Below, in pieces: positions 11,289 to 22,287 of a DNA stretch of 64,000 nt. The notes below the pieces were generated by a model. That model was given only the letters and a program-made list of their open reading frames with translations, did not search any database and was not told the DNA's origin. Source of the stretch: Gigaspora margarita. Taxonomy: Eukaryota > Glomeromycota > Glomeromycetes > Diversisporales > Gigasporaceae. The first letter of the stretch is position 1, and every line of letters starts with the position of its first letter. A program made the translations under genes and the position numbers. The DNA lies in NCBI GenBank assembly GCA_009809945.1, contig WTPW01000333.1, forward strand, positions 4,453 through 68,452, written 5' to 3'.

Positions 11289-11963
11289 GTAATTAATTCT
11301 ATTCTTCAGAATTTTTCGGACACTTGCTGAATATTTTTACTCAATCAAAGCTCGCAATCAATGACCTCATTATCATGTAAACACGCTGAATTCAGTGACT
11401 TCAATGATCACGGGGACAGGTGATCCTCACGATAATATCCCTCCTGTGCCTTCGTCACAGTCGGTCTCATATCTGATTTTTTAAATGAATCAATAATTTA
11501 ATAAAAAAAATTATAAAATTATGAAAACTAATTGAATTAGCAAATTTCTCGTATAATGAAAATTGTATTTTGATGATTCAGCATATTTAAGTTCATTATA
11601 AAAAAGTGCATTGAAAGAGAGGCAATTGCAATTTTAATATTTTATTAACCAATTGTCATCAAAAGAATATGTGATAAAATATTTTGTTATTTCAAAAAAT
11701 AGGTTCACCAGGTATGGTATCATTAATTACATTTAGAATTTGGGACTAATTATGTCATCTCTGAACTTCCAATCCGATATTCTGATTGCAAATATTCATT
11801 AATAATTCAACTGTCTTTATAGCAAACCACTCTACATTAGTTTGCTATAAAAGAGTTATAATTTTAAAAAAAATATTTGGCGAATTTTTTTTTTTACATC
11901 CAGAACCAGTGGGTTGTATACTTAGCATATTCAATTTTTAGTTCATCAATTTGTTATACACGG
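11289..11963. other. Intergenic spacer
   Basis: AT-rich, no supported gene. The phrase AGGTGATCCTC(A/G)(C/T)GATAAT at 11419 recurs at 43095 with similar downstream text, suggesting an old dispersed repeat. Confidence 0.4.
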
Positions 11964-12164
11964 TGTGAAGGTGTCAAGTCACGCTGATTTTCTTTTTTAT
12001 ATTATTATTCTATTCCGATTACTACTTTTAGACTTCTATTTATAGTCAATATGTATATTTAGTAAGAGTTAACATAGCCCCCGTATATACATAGTACTGT
12101 AGCTTCGTAGTATAGTAAAAGAGATTACCTGTTTCATCTAGTTTGACGAGTGCAGATATGGCAT

Positions 12165-12264
12165 TTCGGTCAGATCTGTCAGTTCGACAATCGGTCAGAT
12201 CTGTCAGTTCGACAATCGGTCAGATCTGTCAGTTCGACAATCGGTCAGATCTGTCAGTTCGACA
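12165..12264. repeat. Four exact-length 25-bp tandem repeats
   Basis: Four copies in register at 12165, 12190, 12215 and 12240; copies 2-4 are identical and copy 1 differs at its first base. Each unit contains CGGTCAGATCTGTC, which includes the palindrome CAGATCTG. The array ends 45 bases before the TATA-like box, a position suited to enhancer repeats of an LTR promoter. Confidence 0.95.
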
Positions 12265-12309
12265 ATAGTCCCGCCATAATACCTGTATCGAGCATAGGAA
12301 TGTAAAAAG

Positions 12310-12317
12310 TATAAATA
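12310..12317 (+). promoter_or_regulatory. TATA-like box of LTR 1
   Basis: TATAAATA in the middle of the solo LTR, downstream of the 25-bp repeats. It would place a start near 12340. This is inference from motif and position only; if right, the LTR reads rightward. Confidence 0.45.
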
Positions 12318-12927
12318 CGATGTCTCTTGTCTTTAGAGCAAGACAGCTTTTGTAGCTCCACAAAAGGAAGAACTCAAGTAGAGTTCATAACCTTCGAAAT
12401 TAGAGTAGAAGTGTTATAGTTAGTAATCCCCCCCCCGATAGATAATAAATAAACTGTTATTATTATAAACCGATACTTTCCCGATACGTAAATTCGTATT
12501 AAAGTATAAACCCGTGATTCCATATTAAAGTCTCGTGACATAATCGTTAACCCGATTCGACTCTAGTTATTTGGACCAAGTGTTCTACGCCTTACCAAGA
12601 CTATCCGAACCTTGAGACCCGGACCAAATCTTCCACGCCTCTTTCTGCCTGCCAATTCAAGGTTTAGAAGTCTTGAGTGTCGGGTTGAGTTGATTTAGTT
12701 AGTGTTAGTAGTGTGTAGTTGATATAGTTAGAAGTAGGGTACGATTCACACCCTCACAACGGATATGCGATGTAATGATTTTTTGATTCGTGAACTGGAT
12801 TGTATCTGTTTTTTTTTTCTGAATATAAGTTAGAACGTGCAATTTTGTATTATATTTGTGCAAAGGCCTACAGTCAAAATTTCCTTCAATTCCAAGAAAG
12901 AAAATTTTGATCCGCCTTTTTCTATAA

Positions 12928-13005
12928 AAGTATTTATGCACTGTAGTAGCAAGTGCAATTGCAATTGTTATTACTTTCTCAATAACAATATTAGAGGCCA
13001 TATGA
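12928..13005 (+). pseudogene. Hydrophobic coding-like fragment
   Basis: After an AAAAG that could be a splice acceptor, the plus strand reads KYLCTVVASAIAIVITFSIT and a few more residues to a TGA. This is one plausible membrane helix. It precedes the exon-like piece at 13093 in a different context, and the donor between them is not convincing. Family unknown. Confidence 0.25.
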
Positions 13006-13092
13006 AGTTGATAATAATTATGGATGAGATATTTGTGATTTATTAGACATTTAGTATAAAAATAATGTGAATTTATGTTTTCTTTATTTTAG

Positions 13093-13260
13093 AAGAAATT
13101 TGGAGAGCGCCTGTTATTATCAATGAAGGATGAAGGCACATGTTCTAATTTTATAGAATGTCATCACAGAAATCTCAACGCTTACGCTGTAGATTCCATA
13201 TTTGCTTCGAGAAGCAATACTTACAAAGTTGGGGTAATTGCGTGTACCAATAAATATTAA
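13093..13260 (+). CDS. Coding-like exon, unknown protein
   Basis: A strong acceptor (polypyrimidine then TTTTAG) is followed by 55 open codons of mixed amino-acid composition, including KKFGERLLLSMKDEGTCSNF and two nearby Cys/His residues (IECHH). The frame closes with TAA, or the exon ends earlier at a GTAATT donor at 13233. I do not recognise it. It lies between solo LTR 1 and the LTR-like repeat and is probably a leftover exon of a disrupted gene. Confidence 0.35.
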   Translation, partial: KKFGERLLLSMKDEGTCSNFIECHHRNLNAYAVDSIFASRSNTYKVGVIACTNKY

Positions 13261-13469
13261 AAATATATATATAGATTACAAGTAATAGCAAGCATGGATA
13301 TAAATTTTACTACATACAGAACTACACAATTCAGAATGTAAACGGTTTGCGAATTTTTGGAGTATACACGGTTCACCCACTAAATGTAACGGTAAATGAT
13401 AAAGAGTTAGACGGAAATGAGAGACATGGGGAAAATTATTCGCTACACTAAACAGCCAATGTACATACC

Positions 13470-13998
13470 TGTGACGGACAAATTTGGCATAGCACAACCC
13501 GAATTTGGGCTGTGCTCGATATCTATTTATATATATATATATATGCTTTCTATTTTCAGAGGATTTCCATTTATAGTTAGTATTTTGACAAAATGGAATC
13601 GATTTTTAGTCGGTAATTAAAAGTACATAAGTGCCTCATTCAAACATAACTCAGTTAAAAGTTTAACCTTCGAAATAAGTGAAAAATATTATCTTGAAAG
13701 TAAGATTTACCCTTAAACAAAAGCCGAGCTGTCCTGTGCTGAAATACCTCTGTACCCGTCCGACACTCCGTGATCACTTGACATGGTTAAGAATGATCCT
13801 AATCCCGTGACCTCATATTAGAGCCTCGTGACATAATCTAGAGCTCTATTTGACCCTAGTTACTCGGACCAAGTCTATCCACGCCTCAATCAAAGTCTTA
13901 CCGTTATTAGGGCTAGGTTAGAGTCGTTTTAGTTAGTCTTAGTTGTGTATAGTTGTGATATTAGTCGTAGGGAATTATTCGCACTTTCTCAACGTACG
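13470..13998. mobile_element. LTR-like repeat 2, diverged
   Basis: The start TGTGACGGACAAATTTGGCA parallels LTR 3 (TGTGAAGGACTCCTGGCA). The 3' part shares CCTCGTGACATAATC, CGGACCAAGT, GTTAGTCTTAGTTGTGT and the ending TTCTCA before ACGTAC with LTRs 1 and 3. A hairpin AGCACAACCCGAATTTGGGC...GTGCT lies at its 5' end. No target duplication was found, so the borders are tentative. Confidence 0.55.
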
Positions 13999-14433
13999 AT
14001 ACGTATTGATATCTGATCTCAACACTAAACGTCTTTTTCGACCTATCACAACCCTAAACGTTAGCTAGCGACTCTCCGGTTTTAAAGTCATGTGAGTACC
14101 AAGATTCTTAAAAAATATAATTTAAAAAAAAGAATTTCTTTTTTTTTTTAGATCTGGGCTCTATAATTTTTTTTAAATTGTTTTTTTTTTAGATTATGGC
14201 GTTACAAATATAATTAATTCCTAAAATTAAAAAAAATTAAATTATAATTATATTGCCCAATCTGATCTTATCATTAAGTATAACCCTTTTTTGTTCAAAT
14301 ATAGATCATGTTCCTTACTATGACTTCATTAGTAAAATTTTTTGGTGATTTTGGCAACTTCAGCGAGCTGTCTTCCTGTAAAAAAAAAAAAAATTGTAAA
14401 CATACACTTCGTTCCTGGCGTGTATACTCTTTA

Positions 14434-14729
14434 GGTGAGACCAATTCAATTCGGTGGTTTACTTTACCCATTAGTAAAAAAAAGTTTTTGAGATATACAT
14501 ATATAATCTTGGCTGGAGAGTATAGTGCCTGGTGGAATTAAGAATGGAAATTGTAAGGTTCCGAAACTTTCCGAAGAGAAATGAGCGAACCTAAAGACGA
14601 GCAAGGATAGCCCGATAATTTCCGACTGAGAAAAATTTATAAAATTTACTATGTATACGTTCCATTTTCCCTCCTCCCCTACCCGAGAAAGGAATGTAAC
14701 GTAAATCACCGAATTAAATTGGTCTCGCC
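14434..14729. mobile_element. Harbinger-like MITE 2, TTA target duplication
   Basis: A 296-bp element with terminal repeats GGTGAGACCAATTCAATTCG / mirror ending GGTCTCGCC. It is flanked by TTA at 14431-14433 and 14730-14732. It is the same family as 5178-5436, sharing GAGACCAA, ATTCGGTG and TTTAC..TTACCC inside the termini. The small open frames on both strands inside it are by-products of the inverted repeat. Confidence 0.88.
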
Positions 14730-14732
14730 TTA

Positions 14733-15124
14733 TATTGTATTGTAATTGCTATCACATTTTTAAATGATTTTGAATCATCACGTGAATGAAACATTGGGCA
14801 AATCACATGATATGCGTCCGAAACAAAATGTACTAATAAAAATGTTGAAGAACAAGTTAATCTACAACGCATATTCTGAGCCTAATTCTAATTAAATAAG
14901 TGAAATTATATGATCATTTAAATGATATTCAAATACTTTAGTTAATAATTTTTTTTAGTAAAATTAGAAATGCCTTAATTTTATTTTGTCATTTAATAAA
15001 ATAATTAAACTCATTCGAGCTGATAAAAAGTTGACTAGTATTATACATAGATTTTACGATTAAGACAAATTTAACAGTATATGATACAGTAATTTTTTGT
15101 TAAAAAAAATTTTATCTACAAAAA
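14733..15124. other. 3' spacer of the SPX-EXS gene
   Basis: AT-rich, no gene seen. It would contain the 3' untranslated region and polyadenylation signals of the minus-strand gene, but none can be singled out in this composition. Confidence 0.4.
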
Positions 15125-18100
15125 TCAATCGATAGAAATTTCAACATGCTCAATTATTTTTGATAATTTTCTATGGGATTCTATATTATCAAACTCATCA
15201 AATTTTTTTCCCTCTTCTTGTTTTCTTTTATAATCTAAATTGTCTTTTATAACATCATTAAGATGGCCATTTTTTTCACAATCATCATTATTTTCGTCAA
15301 AATCATCATCATTATCATCATCAACATCATCATCATAATCATCATCATTTTGAGAGTAAGCATCTTCATCTTTATTTGGTTTTGGTTCAAAATCTCTTTT
15401 TGTATTCATTCTAGTTGGTGACTTTTTGCTTGGTTGTTTTTTTTCTGTGCTGGGTGAACTTGTTATGCTTGGTTCGAAAATTATTGGTAAATGTATATCT
15501 TTGATTGCATGACCTGATTCGCAGTTCGTTAAATGTTCATTCTCAATACGGAATATATCCCATTGCCAACGTCTATTTATTTAAAAAAAAAAATAAAAAA
15601 ATAAATGAATGAATATCTATAATCTTAAATAATAAAAAAATGATCATAACAAAAAAAATTAACAAATTTTACCTAAGTATTTCTCCAAAGGCCATAAAGA
15701 ATTTAATCCAAAAATTATCAGTGATAAAGTATAAAATCCAAGAAAACCTCAATATTATGTTATTACAAATTGCAATATAGTAAACCCAATTATATTTGTA
15801 AGCCAATTCATCTCTCAACAAAAAATTAGAACTATCGAGCTGAAATAATCCCCAATCTTGTTTTAAGTCCCATATATTTGTATAAATGGTAGCAATTAAT
15901 TGAGTAATTATATAAATGATTTTAGAAATAAGGATCTTATTGTAATCATTTGTGTAATAAACAACTGTTATTGTAAAAAATTTAAAAAAATTAGGTTTAT
16001 AAAGAGCAAAATGAAGCACAAAATCAAATATTGATAAATATTTATATTAACCTGTATATTTCCAATAAAATATCATGTATACAGAAATTATTACAGAAGC
16101 ATATTTGCCAGCATTTCTGAGATGTAATTCTGTATTTGTATCATAATAACGTCTTATACATTGAGCAAATCTCATAAAAGGACCAAAAGATCCTAAAATT
16201 GGTGCGAGTGGTGTTATTGAGGTGGGCAAGGTACAAATCGATGGTGCTAAAATAATTTAACATTTAAAATTTAATTATTAATAATTAATTAAATTTTGTA
16301 AAATAGAATAATTAAAACATTAATATAAACTTACATGCAAAACAAGGAAGTAATTGCAAAGCAACCAAAGAATAAGATAAACTATTAAAATGATCAGCTA
16401 AAATAAAATCTCGAAATTCAATACCGATAAAGGGTGAGATAATCATACGAGCCTATTAATTATGAAAAATTCATTCACAGATTAATTTTAATCAATTAAT
16501 AAGAGTTTATAAAAAATATATTAATAAATTATACCAGACTGTAAACAAACCAGCGCCTTGCACTGTAATAAAATATTCGAAATGGACAAAAAAGTATGGC
16601 CAGCATTACGAGTACTAATATTAAGGGATAGTAAGGATGTGGAACTTCAAATAAATTATAAGCATCCGCATACATCACGAAACAAACTGCCATAAGCATT
16701 AATGATGGAATCTATTTATTATCAAGAAGAAAATAAGTTAATAAGATGTACGTATAGTATGGCTATAGTTAGTGATGTGAATTCTACCAGTTTGGCATAA
16801 TCCTAACGGTATCTACCGGTATACCGGTAGCTATCACTACCGGTAGATCTACTAGTCACATGATAAATAAAATTTATTTGACAAATCATACTTTTCGATA
16901 TTTATAATTAATTATATATAATTTTAAAATTTTATTCTATTATTTTATTGGTATCTACCCTGCATATAATTTACCTAACGGTATCTACCGTGTAGATACC
17001 AGTGGTAGATTCCTACCAGTAGCTACCAACTCACATTACTAGCTATAGTATAACTATAATATAATAAATAATATGGTTACCTCAATATATTGACGAAAAT
17101 CTAGATTATCTCTTGGATTAAATTCAAATATAAACTTGTAATTAATGTGTCTTATTGTCCAAATATACATAAGTATGCCTATAAGCAATGAGAGAATCAC
17201 TGGAAGAATAAGCCCAGCATATAATTGTATTTGAAATCCATTTGTTGATGGCATTACTACATAAAAATATAATCAATGCAAATTTATGTGTATTAATAAA
17301 TTAAAAATACAGAAAATGAAATAAATGAGATAGAAAAAATTTTGTCAAATTACTAATTTTTAGGGTATGGTATAAGGAAAGAGCAGCCAGGCCTATATAT
17401 ATTCCTGATCGTATTGTGGGAAGGTAATAAGTCTACCAAAGAAAAAATAGGAAAATTAGAAAAATTAAATAGATTATATACATATTGCATACAGTATATA
17501 TAAGATGTGAAGATGTTTATTTACTTTATGTCTTCGATTAGGTGTTTTAAGTTTTTTCATTGCATGCGATCGAGAATTACCACCAAAAAGTTTACTATAA
17601 ATATACTAAAAGATAGAATTATCAATAAATTTTATAAAGAAATAAAAACTTCAAAAAAAAAAAACAATTAAAATTACTGAATTTATTTGAATACCTCGGT
17701 CTCTCTCATTAGTGTATCTAATTTTTTACTTTTTATAAAATTGCTTTGATTGATTTTTGGCATATAAATATCGCTCCCATTTAGTCTTGTAACCTAATAA
17801 AATAAAATGGTCATTTATTGATTTGTGCTAACAAATTTTAGTAATAAATATTGACTTTTACCATATCAAATTTCTCAAGAATTTTTTTAAATCCCGCGTA
17901 ATTAAGATTCTAAACGAGTTTTATAAATATATGTAAGTAATAAATATTTATAATAGCATGACTAATGATACTAAATTAAAAAAAAAAAACAAAAAAAACA
18001 CTAACTCGATAATTTTTTAACATTTCTGTGCCTCGATAAAATTCACAAACAGCTTTTTTCATTTTTTTTCTCGCATCTTTATAATTGATCGCAACTAATG

Positions 18101-19072
18101 ATGATTCATTTATGGGTGAATTAGAACCATTATTATCTCGTTCCTTAAATAATTTGGAAGTCCAATCACTACGAGACTTATAAAATAAAAATCATGTGAA
18201 CAAAAAAAAATATATTACAATAAAAACAATCGTAAAATAGAATATGTTACACAGTACTGGATTTGGTTGTTTGACTCTTTTCAAAGTCATTAATTCCTCA
18301 TATGCTTGATCTATTTTAGTGAAACGTCCTTTTGCATCTAATTCCTTTTCTATAGCCAATGAAAGATGAATATAATCAATTTTATAAAAAATTTTTTTAA
18401 AATTAAAAAATTGTGAAATATAAAGATATTATTTACCTTCGTAAAATTCATTAATTTTTTTTAGTTCTATGTCTAAAGCCTCGAAAAATTCTATTTCATC
18501 GGGATGTAATTGATTTTTAATCGTATCAATGGATATTATTGGAGCTCTTTGATCTAAAATGATTTTATAAATATATATTAATGAATAAACATAAAGTGAC
18601 ATGAAATAGCTTTCGATATTTACATGATCTGCTTCTTGATCGAGAAGGTACTTTTGTAAGCATAGAATGAGTCCGTCTAAAGCTATTTATTTTAATCTTC
18701 AATGGAATGGATGGAGGCTTTAATGGTTCAGAATGAGTAATTTTGATAGGTTCAATTTTTTCATTTTGTAATTTTGATTGATTCTCATCAAAGAAAGGAA
18801 AATGTTGAAAGTTATCGTGTTCGGCAATCGGGGATTCACAAACATTACTAAAATAAGTGGTCGGTATCGGTGAATGTAGGTCTACATATTGAGCTTGTTG
18901 AATTTTTTCGAGCTTCACCTTTAGATTTTTATAATCAATATATCTTAATTAAAGAATAAAAATGGTCAATTTTAGTTATTAGTTAACTTATAAGTAAAAT
19001 TATAGGTATAATTAATTACTTTTTTTTCCATTCCGGTACTGTTTCAGTTTGAAGCAGTTTACCAAATTTCAT
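15125..19072 (-). CDS. SPX-EXS phosphate transporter/exporter, SYG1/XPR1/PHO1-like
   Basis: Fifteen exons: 19072-19020, 18943-18624, 18553-18437, 18349-18258, 18176-18006, 17909-17862, 17793-17695, 17605-17525, 17432-17354, 17256-17081, 16711-16535, 16452-16335, 16246-16052, 15964-15673, 15572-15125. They sum to 2466 bases in one frame, 821 residues. The N-terminal SPX domain (about 1-290) opens MKFGKLLQTETVPEWKKKYI, continues with a FFEALDIELKKINEFYE helix and ends ALKxALxEFYRG-like KKMKKAVCEFYRGTEMLKNY. Its Tyr/Lys residues are those known to bind inositol pyrophosphates. The EXS region (about 354-690) shows INYKFIFEFNPRDNLDFRQY, FRDFILADHFNSLSYSL, QCIRRYYDTN..NAGKYAS and NIILRFSW, with several membrane helices. 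The tail is a very acidic Asp/Asn run. Family role: phosphate export controlled by SPX signalling; yeast Syg1 and human XPR1 have similar lengths. The start is the canonical SPX Met. An hAT-type MITE lies in intron 10. Confidence 0.93.
16770..17041. mobile_element. hAT-type MITE inside intron 10, 8-bp duplication
   Basis: A 272-bp element with imperfect inverted ends TAGTGATGTGAATTC / TAGTAATGTGAGTTG. It is flanked by the exact 8-mer GCTATAGT at 16762-16769 and 17042-17049. Subterminal CTACCGGTA and GGTATCTACC motifs repeat in both orientations. 8-bp duplications are characteristic of hAT elements. It makes intron 10 about 369 bases, several times longer than the other introns of this gene, and does not touch the splice sites. 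Confidence 0.9.
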
Positions 19073-21028
19073 CGTGCTTGAATAATTTTTTTTGGATAAT
19101 TTTTTTTTTTTTATTTAAAAAAGTTTTAAATCAGTATAAATATATAAAATATATACAACTACAGTTATGCGTATATTAAGTTAGTGATTTACCATATTTG
19201 TAAGTTAAAATCAACGTAGGTCATTGTTTATGTCAATCGTTCATTGAAGTTCATTGACCATTAAAACAGTTTGTTGACATTTGTAACTATAGATAATCTT
19301 TGAAATAACAGAGGACTGTTTTACAAATTGTATAAAAGTTTATATTCTCTATTTTAACAAAAAGAAAATAAAGAATTAGGTTTTAAAGAGGCGTTAAACC
19401 AGCCAAGTAAATAACTACTATTCGGCCTATAAGTATAAACTTTATGTTGATTTTTAAACAAAACAAAAACATTTACTTGGTGTTGAATTTTTAATTCACT
19501 ATTTTATTATCAATTTGTTACAATTTTGATAAATAAAACACAAAATATTAAAATAAGCGTTTATTAAAAATTAATGTTAATTATTGAAAGCTTTTTAGGA
19601 ATTGTTTACATTTCTCTGAATTTTTAATTCAGAGGTTCTTTTTATACTTTATGATCGATCGGTATTATTAATTGCCACAGATAAAATCTTTTATATTAAA
19701 TAGAAATAGATGCATTCTTTTGCATAATGATGGTGTGACCAAATTTTATCATTATATATACCTAGGCTGAACCATTAAGAACTATTTATACATGATTTAT
19801 TTAGAAAAATTAAAGTATCGTCCACTTAGCCAATATAAATAACATACAATTTTGTACTAATTACATGATTTACACGTGTGTCATCGCTTAAAGCCATCTT
19901 AACTTCATAATTAGCCGATTAAAACGTAAGAAGGTTTCAAAATTAAAACCAGAGAATCTTATTTTATTTAATTATTATAATAAAAATTCTACGTATTTAA
20001 ATATTTTCGAAATGCATCACTTTATTAATTAATTTTGAAACTCCTCATAAAGTCCGTTCCCGTCTAGTACTTGCGGAAACTTTACTGTAAAATCCGGAAT
20101 ATTCATTGAAATTGCAACCAATTTTTCCTAGCAAGACAATTTAAGGAATCAATATCCTATATAGTATATTTATATAATTCAAATGGTTAATATATACTTA
20201 GAATGAGTTCGTGTCACAATAAACCGGTATATTATATATAGCTAGTAAATTATGACTAAAATGGATTTGTGCATTTACCTGCTTAAAAAAAATTAACTTT
20301 ATTCCGCTAAAAATAAATTTGGTTTTTATATAGTTAGTCTATATCAGATATAATAATAAATAATGGTTTTAATTCATTCATAATAATTAAATCTTTCGAA
20401 AAGAATCATTTTATTACGTCAAAAGAAGACAGATTTGACAAAAATTAATACTAATACGTAATAATAATTCTAAAAAAAATTGATTATTTAATAAATTCTA
20501 TGAAACTTTAGATAGAACAGATAGTCATCGAGAAAATTAGTTTTTATAATTACGCACTTATGTCAAAATTCATCTCTTTTTCTAATACCAAACCCAAATA
20601 TACTGAGTGGCTTATTCTTGTGATATAACTGCGGTTAGCTTTTTTATGGCTGGTTGGACAAGTAATTGTAAAAAACAGGTATAAAGGTATAATCGCTTAA
20701 ATTTTATAAAACTATAAAACCTTTTGGGAGACTGTATTTGACATTATTTTACATTTGATCAAATTCACAAAGAACGTATGTATGATGCAAGAAATTTAAA
20801 AATTTTATCTTTGTATAAAGATAATGCATAATTAGTAACACCAATTGAAAAGAATTTCTTAAATTATCGAACTCAATAAAGTGAAGAATTTAGCGTTCTC
20901 AACTTTTTTGAATAGAAATATGCGCCAAGAATAATATGCACTTAATAGCAACAATATAATGCACACTTGAAGTAATGATGCAAATGACTGATGAAACTCA
21001 CGTGATTTGATTAAACATAATACTGTAA
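19073..21028. other. Intergenic region upstream of SPX-EXS gene
   Basis: AT-rich. It should hold the promoter of the minus-strand gene just above 19072. A TATATAAAATATATA-like stretch near 19140 is too ordinary here to call a TATA box. No other gene is supported. Confidence 0.4.
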
Positions 21029-21030
21029 TA

Positions 21031-21204
21031 CCCGTAGAGCGCTGCATACAGTATCATGTGTGACAAATAATTTAGATCAATCTTGATCAATTTTTTAAAA
21101 TATTATTTATAAAACTATGTAATATAAAATACATGTGATTGTTTTAATTTTTCACTATTTAAAAAATCGGGACACACCGGGTACTGTATGCAGCGCTCTA
21201 CGGG
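21031..21204. mobile_element. Foldback MITE with TA flanks
   Basis: CCCGTAGAGCGCTGCATACA at 21031 is mirrored exactly by TGTATGCAGCGCTCTACGGG ending 21204, and the similarity extends to about 35 bases. TA lies on both sides (21029-21030, 21205-21206). The interior is AT-rich without coding capacity. A TA duplication points to a Tc1/mariner-type origin. Confidence 0.82.
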
Positions 21205-21366
21205 TAGCTTCGTCATTTCGTCAATGACGAAAGTATGACGAACTTATGGTCTTTGTCAGCCATCTATAACTTGAAGTTTTTGAAAATGACATATTTAGCT
21301 TAGCTCCAATACGTTAGTTGACCGTCATTCTATATAAAATTATTGAAGTTTTTAGATTAACTGCAC

Positions 21367-21390
21367 CGTACGTACGTACGTACGTACGTA
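21367..21390. repeat. (CGTA)6 microsatellite
   Basis: Six uninterrupted copies of the self-complementary tetramer CGTA, ending just before TGTGTATTGTACG. Confidence 0.95.
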
Positions 21391-21592
21391 TGTGTATTGT
21401 ACGAGCTAAATAGAGTTAGCTTACCATCAGGTGAAGTCATTGGCCATCAGGTGGTTTCCATCATTGTCAGTTAGTGTTACTGCTGTACTTAAATGAAAAT
21501 GCCAATTGTGGGAAACTTTCTATTAATGTTAAGGTCTTTACTATTTAGTGAATCCATAGAAATTTGTTGTTTTACCATTTTGGGTGGTGATA

Positions 21593-21742
21593 ATGACCCG
21601 ATTTGCAGAAAGGTATGACAATGATTTTCATATTGATGATGGCGGAGATTCAAACTTCACATTAATTGACAGCTGTTTTCAAAAATGTATAAAGATTTTT
21701 CCATATACCAATGTGGAAAATCGAAGAATCTGGGATTTTTAG
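21593..21742 (+). CDS. Small coding-like open frame, unknown
   Basis: ATG to TAG, 49 residues: MTRFAERYDNDFHIDDGGDS and on to VENRRIWDF. Its composition is far less AT-driven than neighbouring chance frames. A 20-base phrase (TTT(T/C)ACCATTTTGGG(T/C)GGT) occurs just before it and again at 21829. No family is recognised and it may be a gene remnant. Confidence 0.25.
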   Translation: MTRFAERYDNDFHIDDGGDSNFTLIDSCFQKCIKIFPYTNVENRRIWDF

Positions 21743-22170
21743 GCTAGTAAAAATTTAAATCCAGATTAGAGCGGGTCTTAAAATTTGGGAAATCCGTGAA
21801 TTCCTGTTGTATGGTGATCTGCGACTGTTTCACCATTTTGGGCGGTTCGTGGACAAGAGTACGGACAAAATATGAACATATTACGCAAAAACAAAAATTA
21901 TTAATAACTTAAAATTTTACTATAACAACTTATTTTAAATATATTAAAAAAATATATTTAGCATCTAATATCTGATATTATAGATAATTGTAAGTTTTTA
22001 TATAAGTCTTTAAACTATTTTAATGTGTGGACATAGTATGGACAATTGTGGACATGGGCATGGCCGTAGAAAAGTCAAAAAAAAAAAAAAGATCATAATA
22101 GATGTGATATCTTTGTTGATAATGATTGTCGTATTTGTTTATAATTTATGGAGTCTTGGGCTGAATTCAC

Positions 22171-22287
22171 TTAAAATTTATTAGCTTGCAACTGGCGTAT
22201 CATATAGTCCTCTTCATCTACAACACCGTACAACGAAGGCTTGGGTGACCACAAGACAAGACGTTGTTTATCAAATAGAACGTTTCG
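22171..22287 (-). pseudogene. Coding-like fragment, unknown
   Basis: The minus strand reads 38 residues, RNVLFDKQRLVLWSPKPSLY then GVVDEEDYMIRQLQANKF, to a TAA. An in-frame TAA lies immediately upstream, preceded by an acceptor-like TTTAG. The residue mix looks like real protein, but no other exon could be linked, so I treat it as a remnant. Confidence 0.3.

Larger units (their letters stand above)
11964..12758. mobile_element. Solo LTR 1 with ACGG target duplication
   Basis: A 795-base segment starts TGTGAAGGTGTC and ends CACACCCTCACA, giving imperfect inverted ends with TG...CA borders. It is flanked by ACGG at 11960-11963 and 12759-12762. Inside are a four-copy 25-base repeat (12165-12264), a TATAAATA box (12310-12317) and an AATAAATAAA stretch near 12444. 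No gag-pol coding lies on either side, so it is a solo LTR. Its 3' part (CCCGTGATTC..., TCTCGTGACATAATC, GTTAGTGTTAGTAGTGT) resembles sequences at 13.8 and 63.5 kb. Confidence 0.85.

Noticed and set aside
12165..12264. Four direct repeats as a CRISPR-like array
   Set aside because: The units abut with no spacers and lie in a eukaryotic solo LTR, so this is a simple tandem repeat.
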